Source of the DNA: Glutinoglossum americanum
Lineage: Eukaryota > Ascomycota > Geoglossomycetes > Geoglossales > Geoglossaceae
DNA: 64,000 nucleotides
Reading direction: 5' to 3'
Assembly (NCBI GenBank): GCA_020080175.1
Contig: JAGHQL010000028.1
Span: 1-64,000, forward strand
Below the pieces are notes generated by a model. That model saw nothing but the letters and a program-made list of their open reading frames with translations. It was not told the DNA's origin and did not search any database. Made by a program: the position numbers and the translations under genes. The first letter of the stretch is position 1. Every line of letters starts with the position of its first letter. Of this stretch, positions 23,251-36,602 are shown piece after piece.

Positions 23251-26200
23251 TCAATGGGCCCCCCCATTCGCTTGACCTGCTGCTGCTAATGCTGCCGCCG
23301 CGTTGGCCTCGGCTTGGTGAACAACCCCTTGGACTACTCCTTGTTCATCTGGATTAAGATTCTTGGTGAGGCTGTCATACAATTGTGGTTGTTCTTGTTG
23401 CAATTCTGTAAACGTTTAGTAAAAAGATCTGTAATCGGTAAGGCCAGCAAGCATACTCAATAACGCATCACGGAAGAGTGTATACGGCTCGACCTTGTCG
23501 AGCGGGGTCTCTAGCAGACCTTCCTCTTCAAGCTCATCCTCATCGTTCTCAGTCACCGAGCCAAACTTCTGAGCCTAAATTATTTATTAGAAGGCGTAAA
23601 CCATCATCAGAACAATCGACTATACCTCTTCATTAAGAAAATCAAGATACGCATTGCTTTCATCAGGGACATCTTCCTCGACGTCGTCACCTTCGTTATT
23701 CCACTGGGTGTCCGCTTCCCACTCGTCTTCTTCTCCACCGTCATAGTCATCTCCGAGAACAGCCTCTTCCTTAGTAGCTTCTTCTCGGTCTGGCATACGT
23801 TAGCGGTATCTCAGATAGTAAGGGCAGATGCGAACTTACTCTTCATAGCCGCAGGCAATGTCTGGAATAGACGCACGATTCCCTGAAGTAACCTTGGCCA
23901 TCCTTGTTGCACACTAGCTGGCACCTCATCCGCCCTCAGAGACAAGAGGGCGACAATGGCTGCAATCGACAGTTTCTTGTCATGAACGCGAGTGAAATAG
24001 TCCATGTTTGAAAACCAGAGACTGAAAAATTTGTTCGTCCACCCCCTAGTCTCCAAAACATGTAGGGTTAGTTTTGGGTTATAGTAAATGCAGTTGATGA
24101 TCATTTCCATCAGGTGAATCCGATATGACTTCACTTTCAGCTCAGAGTTGGTGAGGAACGTCATTCCCAATTCCACAAGTTTCGGGATATACTGGTCAAC
24201 GTGGCCCCGCAGGTTGAGCAGGACCGCTTCGGCAAGCCTACAACCACAAATTCGATCTACCCCGCCTACTTTCTCGTTCGCAAATATAGATTGGATCATG
24301 TCGATGATGGCTTCCAGATACGACCGATGCTGTATTAGCATTGCTGAACCATAAGAGACGTAATTCTCCAAAGCTGGGAGCATATCTACAGCATATAAGA
24401 TTAACCGGGGTTTTCTGAGATAAAGGTGAGTAGACTACCTTCTAGATACAACTCTGCACCAGCCTTAAACGTCTTGTGAATGAGCACAAAGGCCTGCCAC
24501 ATGGTTGGAGAGATCGCTTTAGCTGAGAAGGTGCAGCTGTCAACGATCTCGAAGATCTCATTGTATAGGTCTAATCTCAAGAAGTTAGCGTATTAGAATG
24601 GGATCTCGTTGAAGTTGGTAGCGACCCACCATAGAGTTTGTTCTCGAGTGTGATGGTTATCACAGGCATAAGAATAGTTTCCAGGTGTAGCAAAACGTCG
24701 GGTGTGCTCTCCAAGGTGAGTATTAAGGTTCCAATTGTTTGGAGCACCCCAAGCGCTGTGATACTCTTATCGTCTAGAAATTCTCCAAATGCCTCATCAT
24801 CCTCGTTTTGGCCACTCCGTTCCATTAATTCCCGAACAATCCTAAGGTAGGTATCCCGAAGTTGTTCGGTGAGAGCCACAGCAAAAGGGGTAAGTTCTGG
24901 CGCAAAAACCTCGACGAACTCTTCCATCACGTTTGCCAGAGAATCCACATCTACTTCATTGGCCAACTTCAAGAGCTGTTGCATGATTTGTGGAATGTTC
25001 TGTTGCATTAACTGGCGGATGAGGTCGTGCCGGATCAAGGGTTGGAGGGCGAGTGCGGCCTCGACGCGTACAGGAAGTTCCGAGTCAGCCATCGATTCAA
25101 GGATATTTCGGTATATGGTCATAAGGTTGGCATCATCTTTGAAATCGAGTGCTTGAAATTTCTCGAGAGTATCGCATGCTCGCGCTCGAAGGTATCCATG
25201 TGGACTACGGAACTCAGGGAAGACATGTCGCACGAAGAAATACTCAACCTGATCCGCAATGGGACTCTTCTTTGCGAGCATGATGCTAGCCAGAGTGCCG
25301 ATCATCCTTAGCGCGCCCTCTTTCTCCCGTGGGTTCCTTTGGTCGTCAGGCGCCTCTTCGTATCTATTAACTACCCCATTGACGAAATTGAGAACTGTGA
25401 AAGTTTGTTTCTTGCGGCTCTTAGTGAGAGTGACTAGAAAGTTAGTGGCAGCCACATCTGGTGCAGAGACCTCCTCGTAGAAATTGAGCTTCCGATGTAG
25501 ATATTCGGAGGGTTCCGTTTCAAAAAGCTCTATGTCCTCGTCGGACTGACATAAGATGGGGAATAATACGTGAGCGACGAGATTTTCGAGATGCGGCTTG
25601 AGGTGAGCCCATGTTGACTTCGGTTTAACGCACTCATCGAGGAAAGCTAGGGTGAAGGACAAGCATGGCTTACTGAGCCAGGTAGTTTTAGCAACCCACT
25701 TTTCTATTTGTTGCAGGTATGCTGCTAATATTTCAGGTGCGAAGTTGGTGATAAAGTTCTTCGAGAAGTCGGCATAGTTCTCGGAGTTCTTCGTCATAGT
25801 ACTTGGGTTGCCATATCTAGAAGTCCAGCCGTCTTAGTGGGCAAACATTCCAGGACTTAAATGAAACCATCTTACCTCACGAAAAGCCTATTAAGATTTG
25901 CGTAGGCCCACTTCTTAGACTTCCACCAGGGATTTAACTCCCTCTCATCTAGATCCTCGGGGAGTGCCTCGGGCGGCGCCTCCTTTGCCACGACCCGAAG
26001 GAATAGGGAGCACCAGGCAAAAATCGATTGCTGTTCTCTCAAATGGATCGGTAATTCGAACTAGTATCTTTATTAACCAGAGTCATTAGCCCAACTAAGG
26101 ACCATTAGACTCACATATATGGCGTGCTTGTATGCCTTCATCGCTACCCTCAGCATCTCTCCAGCCTCATTGCTAGTCTCGTTGACCAAGTTTCCTCCAA

Positions 26201-26888
26201 TGTTTAGCAATTGCGGGAAGGACGCCTCGATGATCTTGTCGAAATCTGACCTATTCTCTCCAGCCTTGAATCTGTACACCCGACAAATAGCGAGTAGACA
26301 GTGTAAGCCCGCGAACACCGAGCTTGCGTTATTGGTATTCAGGAGCTGAAGCGTGATGTCCATAAAATTCGGCCATTTCTCGGGGAAATCATAGTGCAAG
26401 ATCTTCTGCAGTAGGGGCACTAGCTGCTGCCGTATTTGTGGTGGTGACGCTGCGAGGATAGGGAGGATGCGGTTGCGAAAGCCGGGCTTCTCCTCCTCTG
26501 ATATCGGCTTGTGCATAGGGAACTCATCGCCAGGCGACCAACCCCGCGATACGCGGTTTTTGAGGTACACAACAGCTGTAAAAAAAAATCATCAGAAGGG
26601 AACGAAATACAAAAAAGCAAGAAGAAAGAAGTCAATTTTCAGGTCCATGCATACTCGATAGTCGGATTTGAGCCTCCTGCTCCGTCTGGAGAATATTCAC
26701 GAGTGCGTCAATAAAGCCGACCTTATCCTCAGCCTGCAAGACAATTAGAGTCAGAACAACGACCTGAGAGCTCACAGTCGCGGGTTATTACGGCATACAT
26801 ATTTTAGGTCGAGCTCTGCCTGTCGCCGGATGTCCGCGTTCGGGTCAAGGGTTGATTGTATGCAGTTGCGAAGAGCGCCGACATCCAT
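23251..26888 (-). CDS. Importin-beta family nuclear transport receptor (Nmd5/Sxm1, importin-7/8 type)
   Basis: Karyopherin that carries cargo such as ribosomal proteins and kinases into the nucleus with Ran-GTP. The start MDVGALRNCIQSTLDPNADIRRQAE is the importin-beta N-terminal domain, then HEAT repeats along the whole length: VYLKNRVSRGW, ILHYDFPEKWPNFM, PHGYLRARACDTLEKFQ and ELPVRVEAALALQPLIRHD. A strongly acidic loop (GGEEDEWEADTQW) and an Ala-rich tail (NAAAALAAAGQ) end at a TGA at 23251-23253. At least eight short introns are needed, and the frames agree at each. The neighbours NIC96 and this gene are both nuclear-transport genes, but they are 19 kb apart and this is probably coincidence. 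Whether it is Nmd5 or Sxm1 cannot be decided, as filamentous fungi usually have one or both. Confidence 0.93.
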
Positions 26889-27506
26889 CGTGGACGATTC
26901 CTACCAGTGGCGTTGGGCGTAGCGCGTGTATTGAGATTAAGCCGGACGGTACACAGCGGTGTAAGGGTACGAGGGGTTCTGCATAGAAGTCGGCCACTGG
27001 TAGACGGCCAGAAAGCGAACGAAGAGGGATGTGTTGGGGTTGTTAGAAAATCGCGAGTTCCTTTCCAAATCGTGTTAAACGGCCTAGGGTTAAATTATGC
27101 TCAGCACAGTGCGTGTAGCGAATCACTGCCAAGACTCGGTGTCGGGATTCGACTGGCCTCGATTCTCCACCCGCTCGCGAGACTTGACGCTCTGTTCGGC
27201 AGTGATCTTGCTGTCCCAGCATCGCCCGCAGCATCATAGCTTCACATGATAGCTAAAATCGCGCCATCGACGTGCACACTCCGCACGACTGAGTTGATGT
27301 TTTCCGATTCTATCTATCTGCTCCTATCTATGCTATGTCTAACTGAACTGCTGGGTGATGTATGCACTGTTGTATGTACGTACACCACCACCAGCCGTGT
27401 CATGTGATATCATCCCCCTTTACCACTCTTACATGTACCTACATCATCCAGAGGTCAGCAACTAACTTAGAGACTTGCTAGTAGAGAATAAAGGAGGGGT
27501 GGGCTC
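26889..27506. promoter_or_regulatory. Importin promoter and SKI2 3' flank
   Basis: About 620 bp between two minus-strand genes transcribed in the same direction. It must contain the importin promoter and the SKI2 terminator. Plus-strand frames here look like chance. No repeat is seen. Confidence 0.45.
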
Positions 27507-30500
27507 TCACAGCGATGCGACAGCTGTGATGTCACGCTTTATCATTTCTTGACATTCCTGCATCTTGGTGAAGAGGGTCGGGTCGCCGATGATGCGAGCC
27601 GCATTCTTGACTTCACGGCACGTCTCATCCAACCGGGTAATTACACGAACGATAGTGCCTTCAAGGACGTCCGTCAGATCGGTGATACGATTGAATGGCA
27701 TCCCTCTGGCCCACTCATAGACCACCTCGACAAGTCCGAAGCGAGGTCGAGTGACGAAATCGTTGGTATCATCCCCAGATAAGATGACTTGATGCTCTGT
27801 CTGTATTGAACTGACCTTCCCCGCTATCTTGATAATGGTTTCTTTTCCCTTGTTCGGTCAGCAGAGATAATCGCCAGCTGCCAGATCGGATCTACCTTTT
27901 CCAATGCCGGGGTAAGCGTCGGCATAACATCTGTCTTCTCTGCAAACACAAAGGCCGAAAGCAAGGCTACAATTTCTTCCGGCGCATACTCAGCGAGTAC
28001 ATTCTCGAGGATAAGCTCTGTCAGCACAAGCTCGTCGGCTGAGTGTATCTACATAGTCTGAGTTAACATAGCTGCATGAAATTTCAGCATGAGGCCCACC
28101 AACTTACCTCGCATGCAACCTTCCCCTTTAATTGAACCCTCGATTGATGATCAACGAAGTCCAAATCCTTCAAGACAGCAATTCTTTGCTCGTAGTCCGG
28201 CAGGAGCTGTAAATTTTGGTCTGACATCAATTGTCGGAGTTGGGAAACTTTCTCTATGATGAGCCACTCATCATGTCTCACTGAAAACTAGCATCCATTA
28301 GTTCCCGTTAGTTCCTAGAGGGGATGTCATGTCCTCCTGACTTACATGGTTCAGGAAGTTTGGACAATCAATACAGCATCGCTCTTGGGCATGTACAGCC
28401 GCTTTATTGCGTTCATCTAATACATTACGGAGATTCATGTCTTTAATGCGGTTCCAGTCGAGCTCGTCCCATTCAGGTGCCATCCACGAATCATAGAGCC
28501 CGGCCACTTCCTCTTGCCCTTTTTGCAGGGCATCGCTATCACCTTTGAGGGCGCCTAGGAGGTCAAACTAACAAACCATTAGTGTGTACTTCTCAGTGCC
28601 GGATAGGGCAAACCCCCACCTTTACGATTGTCTTGGTCATGCATTCAATATCGCCAAGAGAAACGTTAGTCATCTCAAAACTGATCTCTGAATTTGGCCC
28701 GGGGAGATTATTAAAGAGTGTCCTAAAGGCTGGAAGAAACGGTAATAGATCGTCTAGAGCCATTAGAGGCGCTGGTGCATGTTGGAGGTTTGGAGAACTT
28801 ACCAGGGCGCCCCGTTGTTCTTGCCGGTTTGATAGCTGCGATTTGTAAAGTAGGCAGATGAGTTCTCGCTATTCCTTCTCGAAGCAATATACCAAGATTT
28901 CGTATTCCGTCCTTCCAAAAGCCATTAGTGCTTCCTGAGAAATAACGAACCGGAGCTGCATATATCTAACGTACTCTGCGGTATACAACTAACCGTTTCG
29001 GTGTAAACATCCTCACCCCAATGGGTGATGCCAACGACCCGACATGTAACTCTGCTGTAAGTCTTCCAAAATCCACCGAAGATTGGTGGCAAGGATTTAG
29101 ATCGGCGTCACAGATATCACATGGCTCGCGTTTGATTTTCGACAACCCATCTTCTGAAAGCTTTACCTGCTTCTCGTGCTCCGGGAGTAATGCTTGGGTC
29201 GCATTCTCGCTGAAGCTGCGCTTGATCATCTCTTCAATCTTGAGAGCTTCTACTCTGAGGAGGTTTAGGATCATATTGTAGGTCAGCCTAAACTGCGATC
29301 GGAGCTTCGTCGGATCGCCGAGTATCATGTTTTTCAGTGTTGCCATCGGCGGAGCTTCGTCACCACCAGGAGCAACGATAATGACAGATCCCACAGGATC
29401 CAACCCTCGCCGGCCCGCCCTACCAGCCATCTGAGTGTACTCTCCAGGAAGAAGATCTCTGAAGGAACGGCCGTCATGCTTCCGATACCCTGAAAACACA
29501 ACTGTTCTAGTAGGGAGATTCAATCCCATGGCGAACGTTTCTGTCGCAAATAGAACCTTCACTAACGTCCTAGCGAAGAGTATCTCAACTACCTCTTTAA
29601 CTATAGGGAGTAAACCACCATGGTGCACCGCAATACCTCGGCTAAGGAGCTCTCGAAGTCTCCGTATCTGAGGCAAACCCCTATCCTCTGGTTTGAGCCT
29701 AGCGATTGACTTTTCGATGATCATATGAACTGCACTCTTTTCAGAAGCGGTACAAAAATCCAAGTTTGAAAGTGCATCGGCATTTTCTTCACATCTCCGC
29801 TTTGAGAAGACAAATATGCAGGCCGGGAGGAGGTCTTCTTTTCTGAGATGCTGTACAAGATGGACCCAAATATTCCTATCCTGTGCAGCTGTAGTTCGCA
29901 TCCCCCCCCGCCCAGGCCGAGAGATAGTTCCAGCTCCCCTCCCTCCACGCTGTGGTTGCCCACGCCCACGCTGCTGCGAGTTACCCCGCTGTGGTCCGCC
30001 GCGCTGGCCGTTCCCACGCCCTCTGCCGCCTTGACTTTGGGATTTTTCTGGAGTAGCCGGAGTTTTGATTTTATCTTTTCCAGATAAAGCGTCGTTTGCA
30101 TCTTTCCAACCTTTATCGAGGAATCTTTTCTCAGCGTCGACAATTTTGTGCATGCCTTTATTTGCCCATAAGTAGTGTTCTAGAGGCACTGGGCGTTTTG
30201 GAGTTGAAATAACATAGATGTCCTTCTTCTTTGTTCTACCAACCCAAGAAGCGAACTCATATGTGTTTGGTACCGTCGCTGAAAGAAGAATTAGAGTAAC
30301 ATGTTCAGGGAGCATGATGATTACCTCTTCCCAAACAACTCCTCGTTCCAAATCATTAACATAGTGTACTTCATCAAAGATTACGAATTCAACGTCTCTG
30401 ATTAGGTCGGCTCCCCTGTATAACATGCTTCTGAGAATCTCTGTGGTCATGATGAGGCAGCTTGCGTCAGGATTGATTTGGACGTCCCCAGTTAGAATAC

Positions 30501-31719
30501 CAACCTCATCAAATGTTTGGCGGAAGTCGCGAAATTTCTGGTTGCTTAATGCCTTGATTGGCGATGTGTAGATAGCTTTGGTCATATGTTTAGCAGCAAG
30601 AGCAATCGCGTATTCAGCAACAACGGTCTTGCCTGCTGATGTGTGTGCAGCAACAAAAACTGAGTCTCCATTTTCAAGATGGTAGACGGCCTCCTTTTGG
30701 AAGGTGTCGAGCTCAAATGGCCACTCTTTAGCCATGTCTGGTACCAACTCCCTGAAATTAGGGATATGGCGGTTGACATCTACCATGTGAGCCCACTCTC
30801 TTCCGACTCGCCTTGAAGCAGAAGTCACAAGTTGGCCACGGGGCTCTAGAGCTGGAAACTCTACTGGCAGAATCGCATCAATATCTTCTTCCTCATATTC
30901 ACTTGTCTCGTGCCCTTGATTCTGGTTTGAATGACAATTAGGGCTAGATTTCTGTTGGTTCGAAGTCGCATTTGCAGGACTCGGATCCCCAGACTCCCTC
31001 AAAAATATTTCCACTTCTGCTGCTCCCTGGTCGCCGTGTTGGGATTTGTTCGGCTGGATTTTGAATCCTCTAGTGAAACCTGGGGGCACTTCCAGAAGTC
31101 TCCCTTCCGCGCTGAAGTCAATAATCCTGTTCAGTGATTCACGAGCAGTACTACCAGGAGATTTGCTTGATAGTTCAAGAGTTTCATCCCCCACTTGTGT
31201 GACCTCTGTGCCCTCAAGACCGCCAGGTGCAAAGGGAAAGAAGCCAGCTGCTCCCCTCACAAATTCTGCACGGTTTGCGGGTTTTCTCAATAAAGAGGTC
31301 GAATTCTTTGCTGTGGCGCTGCTTGCCGGCACAGTGACTTCCTTATAGCCCGTTACTCGGCCCTCTAGACCCTCTCGAGTGAACCGTATGATCGTACGGG
31401 TCTGCGTTGGCGCGAGATCAAACAGTGACGTATAATCCGGTTGTGCATCCCAATGCCTAGTGAAACCGTTAGCATTAAATGTAGTCAACAGAAATTGAGT
31501 GAGGGAATGAACGTACTGTTGAAGCTTGTTTAGCCATTCGGAGGAGAAGGTAGTAGATGGAGTGAGAAATTCTTGCTCAAGGCGCTTTCGTAGCGCATCT
31601 TTGGATGTGTCGATCCTCTTTCGCGGGGTATGTGAGTCTAAAACCGCGTCGATCCAACCGTCATAGGCTTCCGACACAGCCTGTATACCCTCCAAGGCAT
31701 CGGATAAAGGAACGGCCAT
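27507..31719 (-). CDS. SKI2: Superkiller RNA helicase Ski2
   Basis: DExH-box helicase of the cytoplasmic Ski complex, which feeds mRNA 3'-5' to the exosome. The N-terminal region ([15 protein letters not shown]) is Ski2-specific. RecA1 has AHTSAGKT (Walker A), the DEVHYVND box and SATVPN. An arginine-glycine-rich insert ([12 protein letters not shown] and onward, about 30030-29900) comes before RecA2, which has AVHHGGLLP and [12 protein letters not shown]. The first 2.7 kb is one exon. The C-terminal DSHCT region is split by about six introns and includes [31 protein letters not shown] and the ending [17 protein letters not shown]. The RGG insert is notable because such tails bind RNA and are not found at this place in the yeast protein as far as I recall. 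It is divergent from MED17. Confidence 0.95.
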
Positions 31720-31985
31720 CTTCGGTGCCGTACGGGCCTACCCCGATAGCAACGGAGGAAACTATCGAAGCATATAGTTGTGTTGTTGCGATAATTGGTG
31801 GGGGTTCTTGTCTGCTTGACTTTTACATAGTCCTCAAGCCAGTGGCAGGGGTTATCCCAGTTAAAGCGAGCGCTAGGGCCAAGCCCCCACATTGCACGAA
31901 ACGCCAAGAGCTCAGACATCGCTACCTTAATACTGACTGAAGGGTTTCTTATGATTCGACATTGAGCTTCAGATGCCTCCTCAAA
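31720..31985. promoter_or_regulatory. Compact bidirectional promoter SKI2/MED17
   Basis: Only 266 bp separate the two head-to-head start codons, so the two genes almost certainly share regulatory sequence. I see no canonical TATA box. Confidence 0.55.
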
Positions 31986-34109
31986 ATGGACTCATCAGCA
32001 CCTGCAGACACCCTATCCCTTTCTCTAAGGGCATGGCCAGTAGGGAACACCAATACAAATTCGCTGTCGTCGCTGATCCCACGCATTAACGAACAAAGAG
32101 GGCATTTCCGCCATATTACAGAGCAAAGCCTTCTCGAAGAGATCGAAGCCGCAGAGTCTAGTGGCGATGCGGTGAAGCTGGATGAGTCCAAGAGGGGGGA
32201 CGCTGAGGTCGACGATGCCCGAAGTCGCAAGGAAGAGGTTCTGCTCGCGCGAGAAGAGATAGCAAAGCAGATAACGTAAGAGCTCCTTCCTAAACTCCGG
32301 CATGAAGAGTCTGAAGACCAAGCTAACTGGATCTTGCAGACAGGCCTATACGGAGGCGTTCCATGCGCTTGACTTCATATCACTTCTCCTCTCGAAGGAA
32401 ACTCCTCGGGCGGCCGAGATATCCCTATCTCGAGCTGTACAGGACCATGTGCCTCTGGGATCCCTGGGGGCAGACAAGATCCCGGTATCACAACTACCAC
32501 CTAATGAGCAACGCGATCAAGAATTGGTGTCGCGGGGTTGGAAACTTCAAGGGCTTGAAAACACAGCGGAATCATTGTTAAAGTCTGCAGATAGACTAGA
32601 GAGGGAGGCTGAGAGCGAAGGCAAATACTGGGCTCAAATATTGGCTGTGAGGGACAAGGGCTGGTCTGTTTGTCGGTTGCCGCGGGAAAGGCATACTCTA
32701 GGAGTCAGGTTTGGGTTTGGTGAAGGTAAGCCTCCGAGTCGCAGGACCCTAGTCCCTTGTGCTAAGCCCCAACAGCAGCGGCGGAATTCAAAGAGCGCGG
32801 CCTGCCTGCCTTGCGGCGCGGAGAGGATGGAAACATCATACTTGACCAAGGCATAACCAGCTCACAAAACAAAACCGTTCGGGTACGGGTACGACGGAAT
32901 AACACTATAACAGGCATCTCAATGCCGCCCGAGGGGCCTAAATCAGAGGACTCGGCTTCAATAGAGAACCTGATTCTCCAAGCCAGAAATAGTGTGTACG
33001 AAGAAGAGCTCTTCTACGAGCTGTCCCGCGAGGCTCGCCTGCTCGCAAACCAGGGCGTACGCACGATTGATGACACCATTGTCCTCTCTCTTGAGGATAC
33101 TACCCAGATCCTCATCGACCTAATTCCCGTTGGCGAAGCAACCGCCGCCGCCGACCCCAAGCAATCGCCTCCACACCATACCAACGATGATGACATAGCT
33201 CAAGGCATCGCCCTTGCACTCCGCATCCTCCTATCTTACGCACACCGCGTAAATTTGAAACGCCGTTCGCAGCCCCCACCACCGATCGACCGCAAATGGC
33301 CCATCCCACCCCACCTCATCCTCCACCCTATTCTTACTCACCTCTTCCACCAGCAAGCCCTCCGCGCTCTGAAATCCCTCCTAAGTGCCCTAGTAGCCCC
33401 CGTTGTCGCCGCAGGCCTGCATGCCAGCTATACCTTTAACACCTACACGAACTGTACATCTCCGACCCAGCCTCCCGGAGCAATGGCTGCCCGAAGGGCC
33501 TGGAAGACAACTATGACCACCCCGGCCGACGCCGTGGTCGACCGTTTCAAGGACACGCTAGAGAGCATAGCAACCATACATTTTCCCGGCCGCCAAACAC
33601 TTACCCTGGAAGCCCGCACCGCGCTCCATCACCCCACATTGGGCACCGAATACATAATTAAGACGAAACAGCCAGGCCCGAGCACAGAACCGGACTCCGC
33701 CGGGGACGAACCCGCCGATAAACCCCAACCCCTCCCACCCACGCACTTCCGCTTCAACTCTCTCAACGAAGCAACCCTATACCTCTCCTGGACCCTCTCC
33801 CGCTCCATAGTCCAAGAAATCCACTCCTTCACCCCCTCCCCCACCTCCCCCTCAACCAGCCCCTCTGACCTGCCCGGCGAAGCCGGTTGGGAGCCCCTCG
33901 GCAGCCAGCAAAACACGACAACTGAGTTGCAGAAGAACTTCCCGCATCGCGCGAAGTTAAGGCGGATGAAGGTCGAGGCGAAGCCGGGGAGGTTAATGCT
34001 GAGGTGGAGCGAGACGAACGGGAAGGGCGGGGTGTATGTCTGGGGAGGGGATGGGGGGGAGGGAAAGGAGGCTTTGGTGGAGGTTGTGAGGGGGGCGGGG
34101 GCTGCCTAA
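31986..34109 (+). CDS. MED17: Mediator complex head subunit Med17 (Srb4)
   Basis: Essential head-module subunit of Mediator, bridging activators and RNA polymerase II. Exons 31986-32275, 32340-32725 and 32776-34109 give 669 residues with consistent phases. Motifs: SLRAWP near the start, the helix QAYTEAFHALDFISLLLSKE, GWSVCRLPRERHTLGVRFGF in the middle, LRRGEDGNIILDQG and LQARNSVYEEELFYELSREAR in the conserved core. The C-terminal part is Pro/Thr-rich with LSWTLSRSIVQEI. The last 100 bases are G-rich. It shares its promoter with SKI2 and is convergent with ISN1. Confidence 0.93.
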
Positions 34110-34459
34110 GGAAGAAGGGTCGTACTAGATAGACAGCCCGCATGTATCTTGTAGATCCCCCCTTTTTTTTATTTTGCATCTCCGGAGCTCTTTTAACTTC
34201 ACGGACAAAATTTCAGGCAGGTAGCAGGACGTCGGGGGTTGGCTGGGGGATAGGTTGGCCCCCCCTATAAGGGAGCAAGGTTTTTAAAATCTTGGGATGT
34301 CACCGCGAGAAGCATACATCTCACCAGCAAAAATAAAAAGGATTAATATTGATATTAGAATAGCGCAAATAACAAAGCCCTTTAGCGAAAGGCCTTGAGA
34401 TGTCTTGCCCTCGCCCGACCCCCCTAACGCGCGGGGTTAATTCATTTCAGCTCGTCGCG
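34110..34459. other. Convergent intergenic region MED17/ISN1
   Basis: 350 bp of 3' flank. It contains a T run near 34165 but no other recognisable signal. Confidence 0.5.
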
Positions 34460-36602
34460 TTACCTACCACTATGAATATAAATCTCATCGAGCAGCTGGA
34501 CAGTCTCAGCCGGGTTGGCGATCCAGGCAGTCGTGCATACCAGACGTGCCTGTGAGGCGAGTAATCCGATTAGCTTTGAAGAAATTTTCTCAGGAGGCCA
34601 AGCTCTATAATGTAGGGAGGGGTCGTGGGTAGGTTTTAAAAGGAGCGTAGCCGCAACAACAGTGGGGGAGTGTGTGTGTGGGGGGGACATAAGGGGGACC
34701 TCACCTTAAAATCGTTCGCCCCGGCGCTGAGGAATTGATCCCCAACATGCATGCTCTTCCTGCCTTCGATCCCACCGAAGAATCTCTGGCACGCCAGGAC
34801 GCCCCAACTCTTATCTCCGATATCAACGAAGACGTCGTTACCGCCTAGATAGAGGTTAGGAATGGGCAGAGGCAAGTGTGGGGGTGTTTCGTTGCGGGCG
34901 TAGTTACCATTAAAGGCGCAGAATGGTAGGCGCCGTCCGACTGGGGAGAATTCGAGGATCTTCTGGGTCACGAGAACGGTCTCCTCTAGTTGCTCGCGAG
35001 CGAACTTGTGGCCTTCCGCCGGGATGATACCTATGTAACCCCATAAACACTGCACTGGTACCAACAGGTAACAGCATTGTATCAAGGCGGGTGAGAAACC
35101 ATACCGACAGCCCTCTCCTTCCTCAAAACCAGCGCGTTAAGCTGCATACATTTGACCGCATCCCTGAGTGCAACTTCCGCAACATCTAGCAATTCCTTGA
35201 CATCCTCTTCCGTCCACTTCTTCATTTCCTCAAGCTCCCACTCCTCGCGTGGTACGAATGTTAACAGGTTCGGATCCTCAATGTCGAACTTAAATAGGTA
35301 GTTACTCTCCCCGCCTAGAACGATCAAATTCTGCTTCTGCACTGGCGTGAGATCCTTGGAATCCCGAATCGCTTCCAAGAGCCCGTGCAGACGGCCGTAG
35401 TAGCGTGATGCGTCGGTGTAGCCAGCCGCGGTAACTATGCCGATGCGGGTACCCCATCGCAGCAGACCCAAGATCCGCGGGATCACAGGGTTGCCGGGCG
35501 TCAGGGACTCACCATCGTCGTATAACGTCACGTCGCCATCAAATGTCACGAGATTCAACGGCCCGCCTTTGACGAGACCGATGACTTGGGCGGTGTTCAG
35601 GATTAGTCGGATATCGTTAAACGACGGAGGCACAAAGCGCCGGGAGCTGATGAACCGCTGTTTATCCTGGTAGGTAAATGCAGCCTCCAGGTTCAGCGGG
35701 GTAAAGAAAGTGCCGACGGACGGCACCAGGAGTTTCAATTTTGACCGCTCCTGAGTCCCGGCCCTTTGGTGCGCAACTAGAGCCGACTCAGCATGCGGCT
35801 CTTATGAGTAGAGGAGTAGCTACAACTTACTATGGCCATTTATCAGCTCTTCGACATCCCGCATGATCTCCGCATACCGGCGGTGTGCCATAGCCGCCAT
35901 TTCGGCCACGCTGTTACGGCCATCATCGAACAGTGCTGTCGGCTGTGAATGCAACACGAAAGGCACGGCAAGCAGGCCCTTTTGGTAGCGTCAGCCAGCT
36001 GCCCCAGCCCATAAGGATAATGAGGTATTAAATGGCTAGAGGCGACGAAACCCAGGCGAGATCAAGCATGATCCGCAAGGGAAATTCAGCTCCGCCAGCA
36101 TATTTATAAGGCGCAACAAAAGCTGGCCTCAGAAAACGGCTGGAGCAGGAGGAAAGGGGAATGCAGCAGGCGTAACAAGACCCCAACCTCTCAACCCGCT
36201 GAAACCCGAGAAGGGTTGGATTAGTTCTGTACCTTTATCCATTCAATCTGCTGCCCCACATCTCGTCAGAAAAAAAGTAGCGTAAACCTCCCCCCCCCTC
36301 CCCCACCTGCAAAAAAGCAGAAAGCTCCGTTCTGGGTTCACGAACCAATTGATCTCTACGGTGAGTCTTCCCCCCCGTCCCGAAAAAATAAAGATGCCAA
36401 GTCAGTCGAGTCGGGCCCAACAGCTATACCAAAACGGAGCTCACCTTCAGGGCATCTGCAACCCAAGCCCGCGAAAGTTAGCAGGACCGAGAAAATTAAA
36501 AAAAAAAAAGAAAAAGAAGAGAAACAGAAAAGGTGAGATCTGCCGGCGAGCAAATGAAATAATTTGCGCTTCCGTACATTCTACACGGTACCTGGTCGTC
36601 AT
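34460..36602 (-). CDS. ISN1: IMP-specific 5'-nucleotidase Isn1, with four tiny 5' exons
   Basis: Hydrolyses IMP to inosine in purine salvage; HAD-like fold. The main part is clear: LLVPSVGTFFTPL, PPSFNDIRLILNTAQV, the nucleophile motif LVTFDGDVTLY, TAAGYTD, NLIVLGGESNYLF and MHVGDQFLSAGANDFKARL. The N-terminus is built from micro-exons: 36578-36602 (MTTRYRVE + T), 36445-36455 (11 nt), 36346-36366 (THRRDQL) and 36233-36247 (IEWIK). The next exon opens at 35978 with GLLAVPFVLHS. Together they spell MTTRYRVEYALK then THRRDQLIEWIK, matching the yeast Isn1 start in layout. The four small exons sum to exactly 24 codons. A later join, across 35827-35770, uses a TAG acceptor followed by AHQRAGTQERSKLK. 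The stop is at 34460-34462. Exon ends were chosen from splice consensus plus frame. Confidence 0.9.

Noticed and set aside
26856-27239. 127-codon plus-strand frame over the importin start
   Set aside because: Antisense to the importin first exon and promoter; no family features.
32302-32339. Possible start of a separate gene in MED17 (Met at 32302)
   Set aside because: The Met lies in the first MED17 intron; the frame before and after is explained by MED17 exons 1 and 2.
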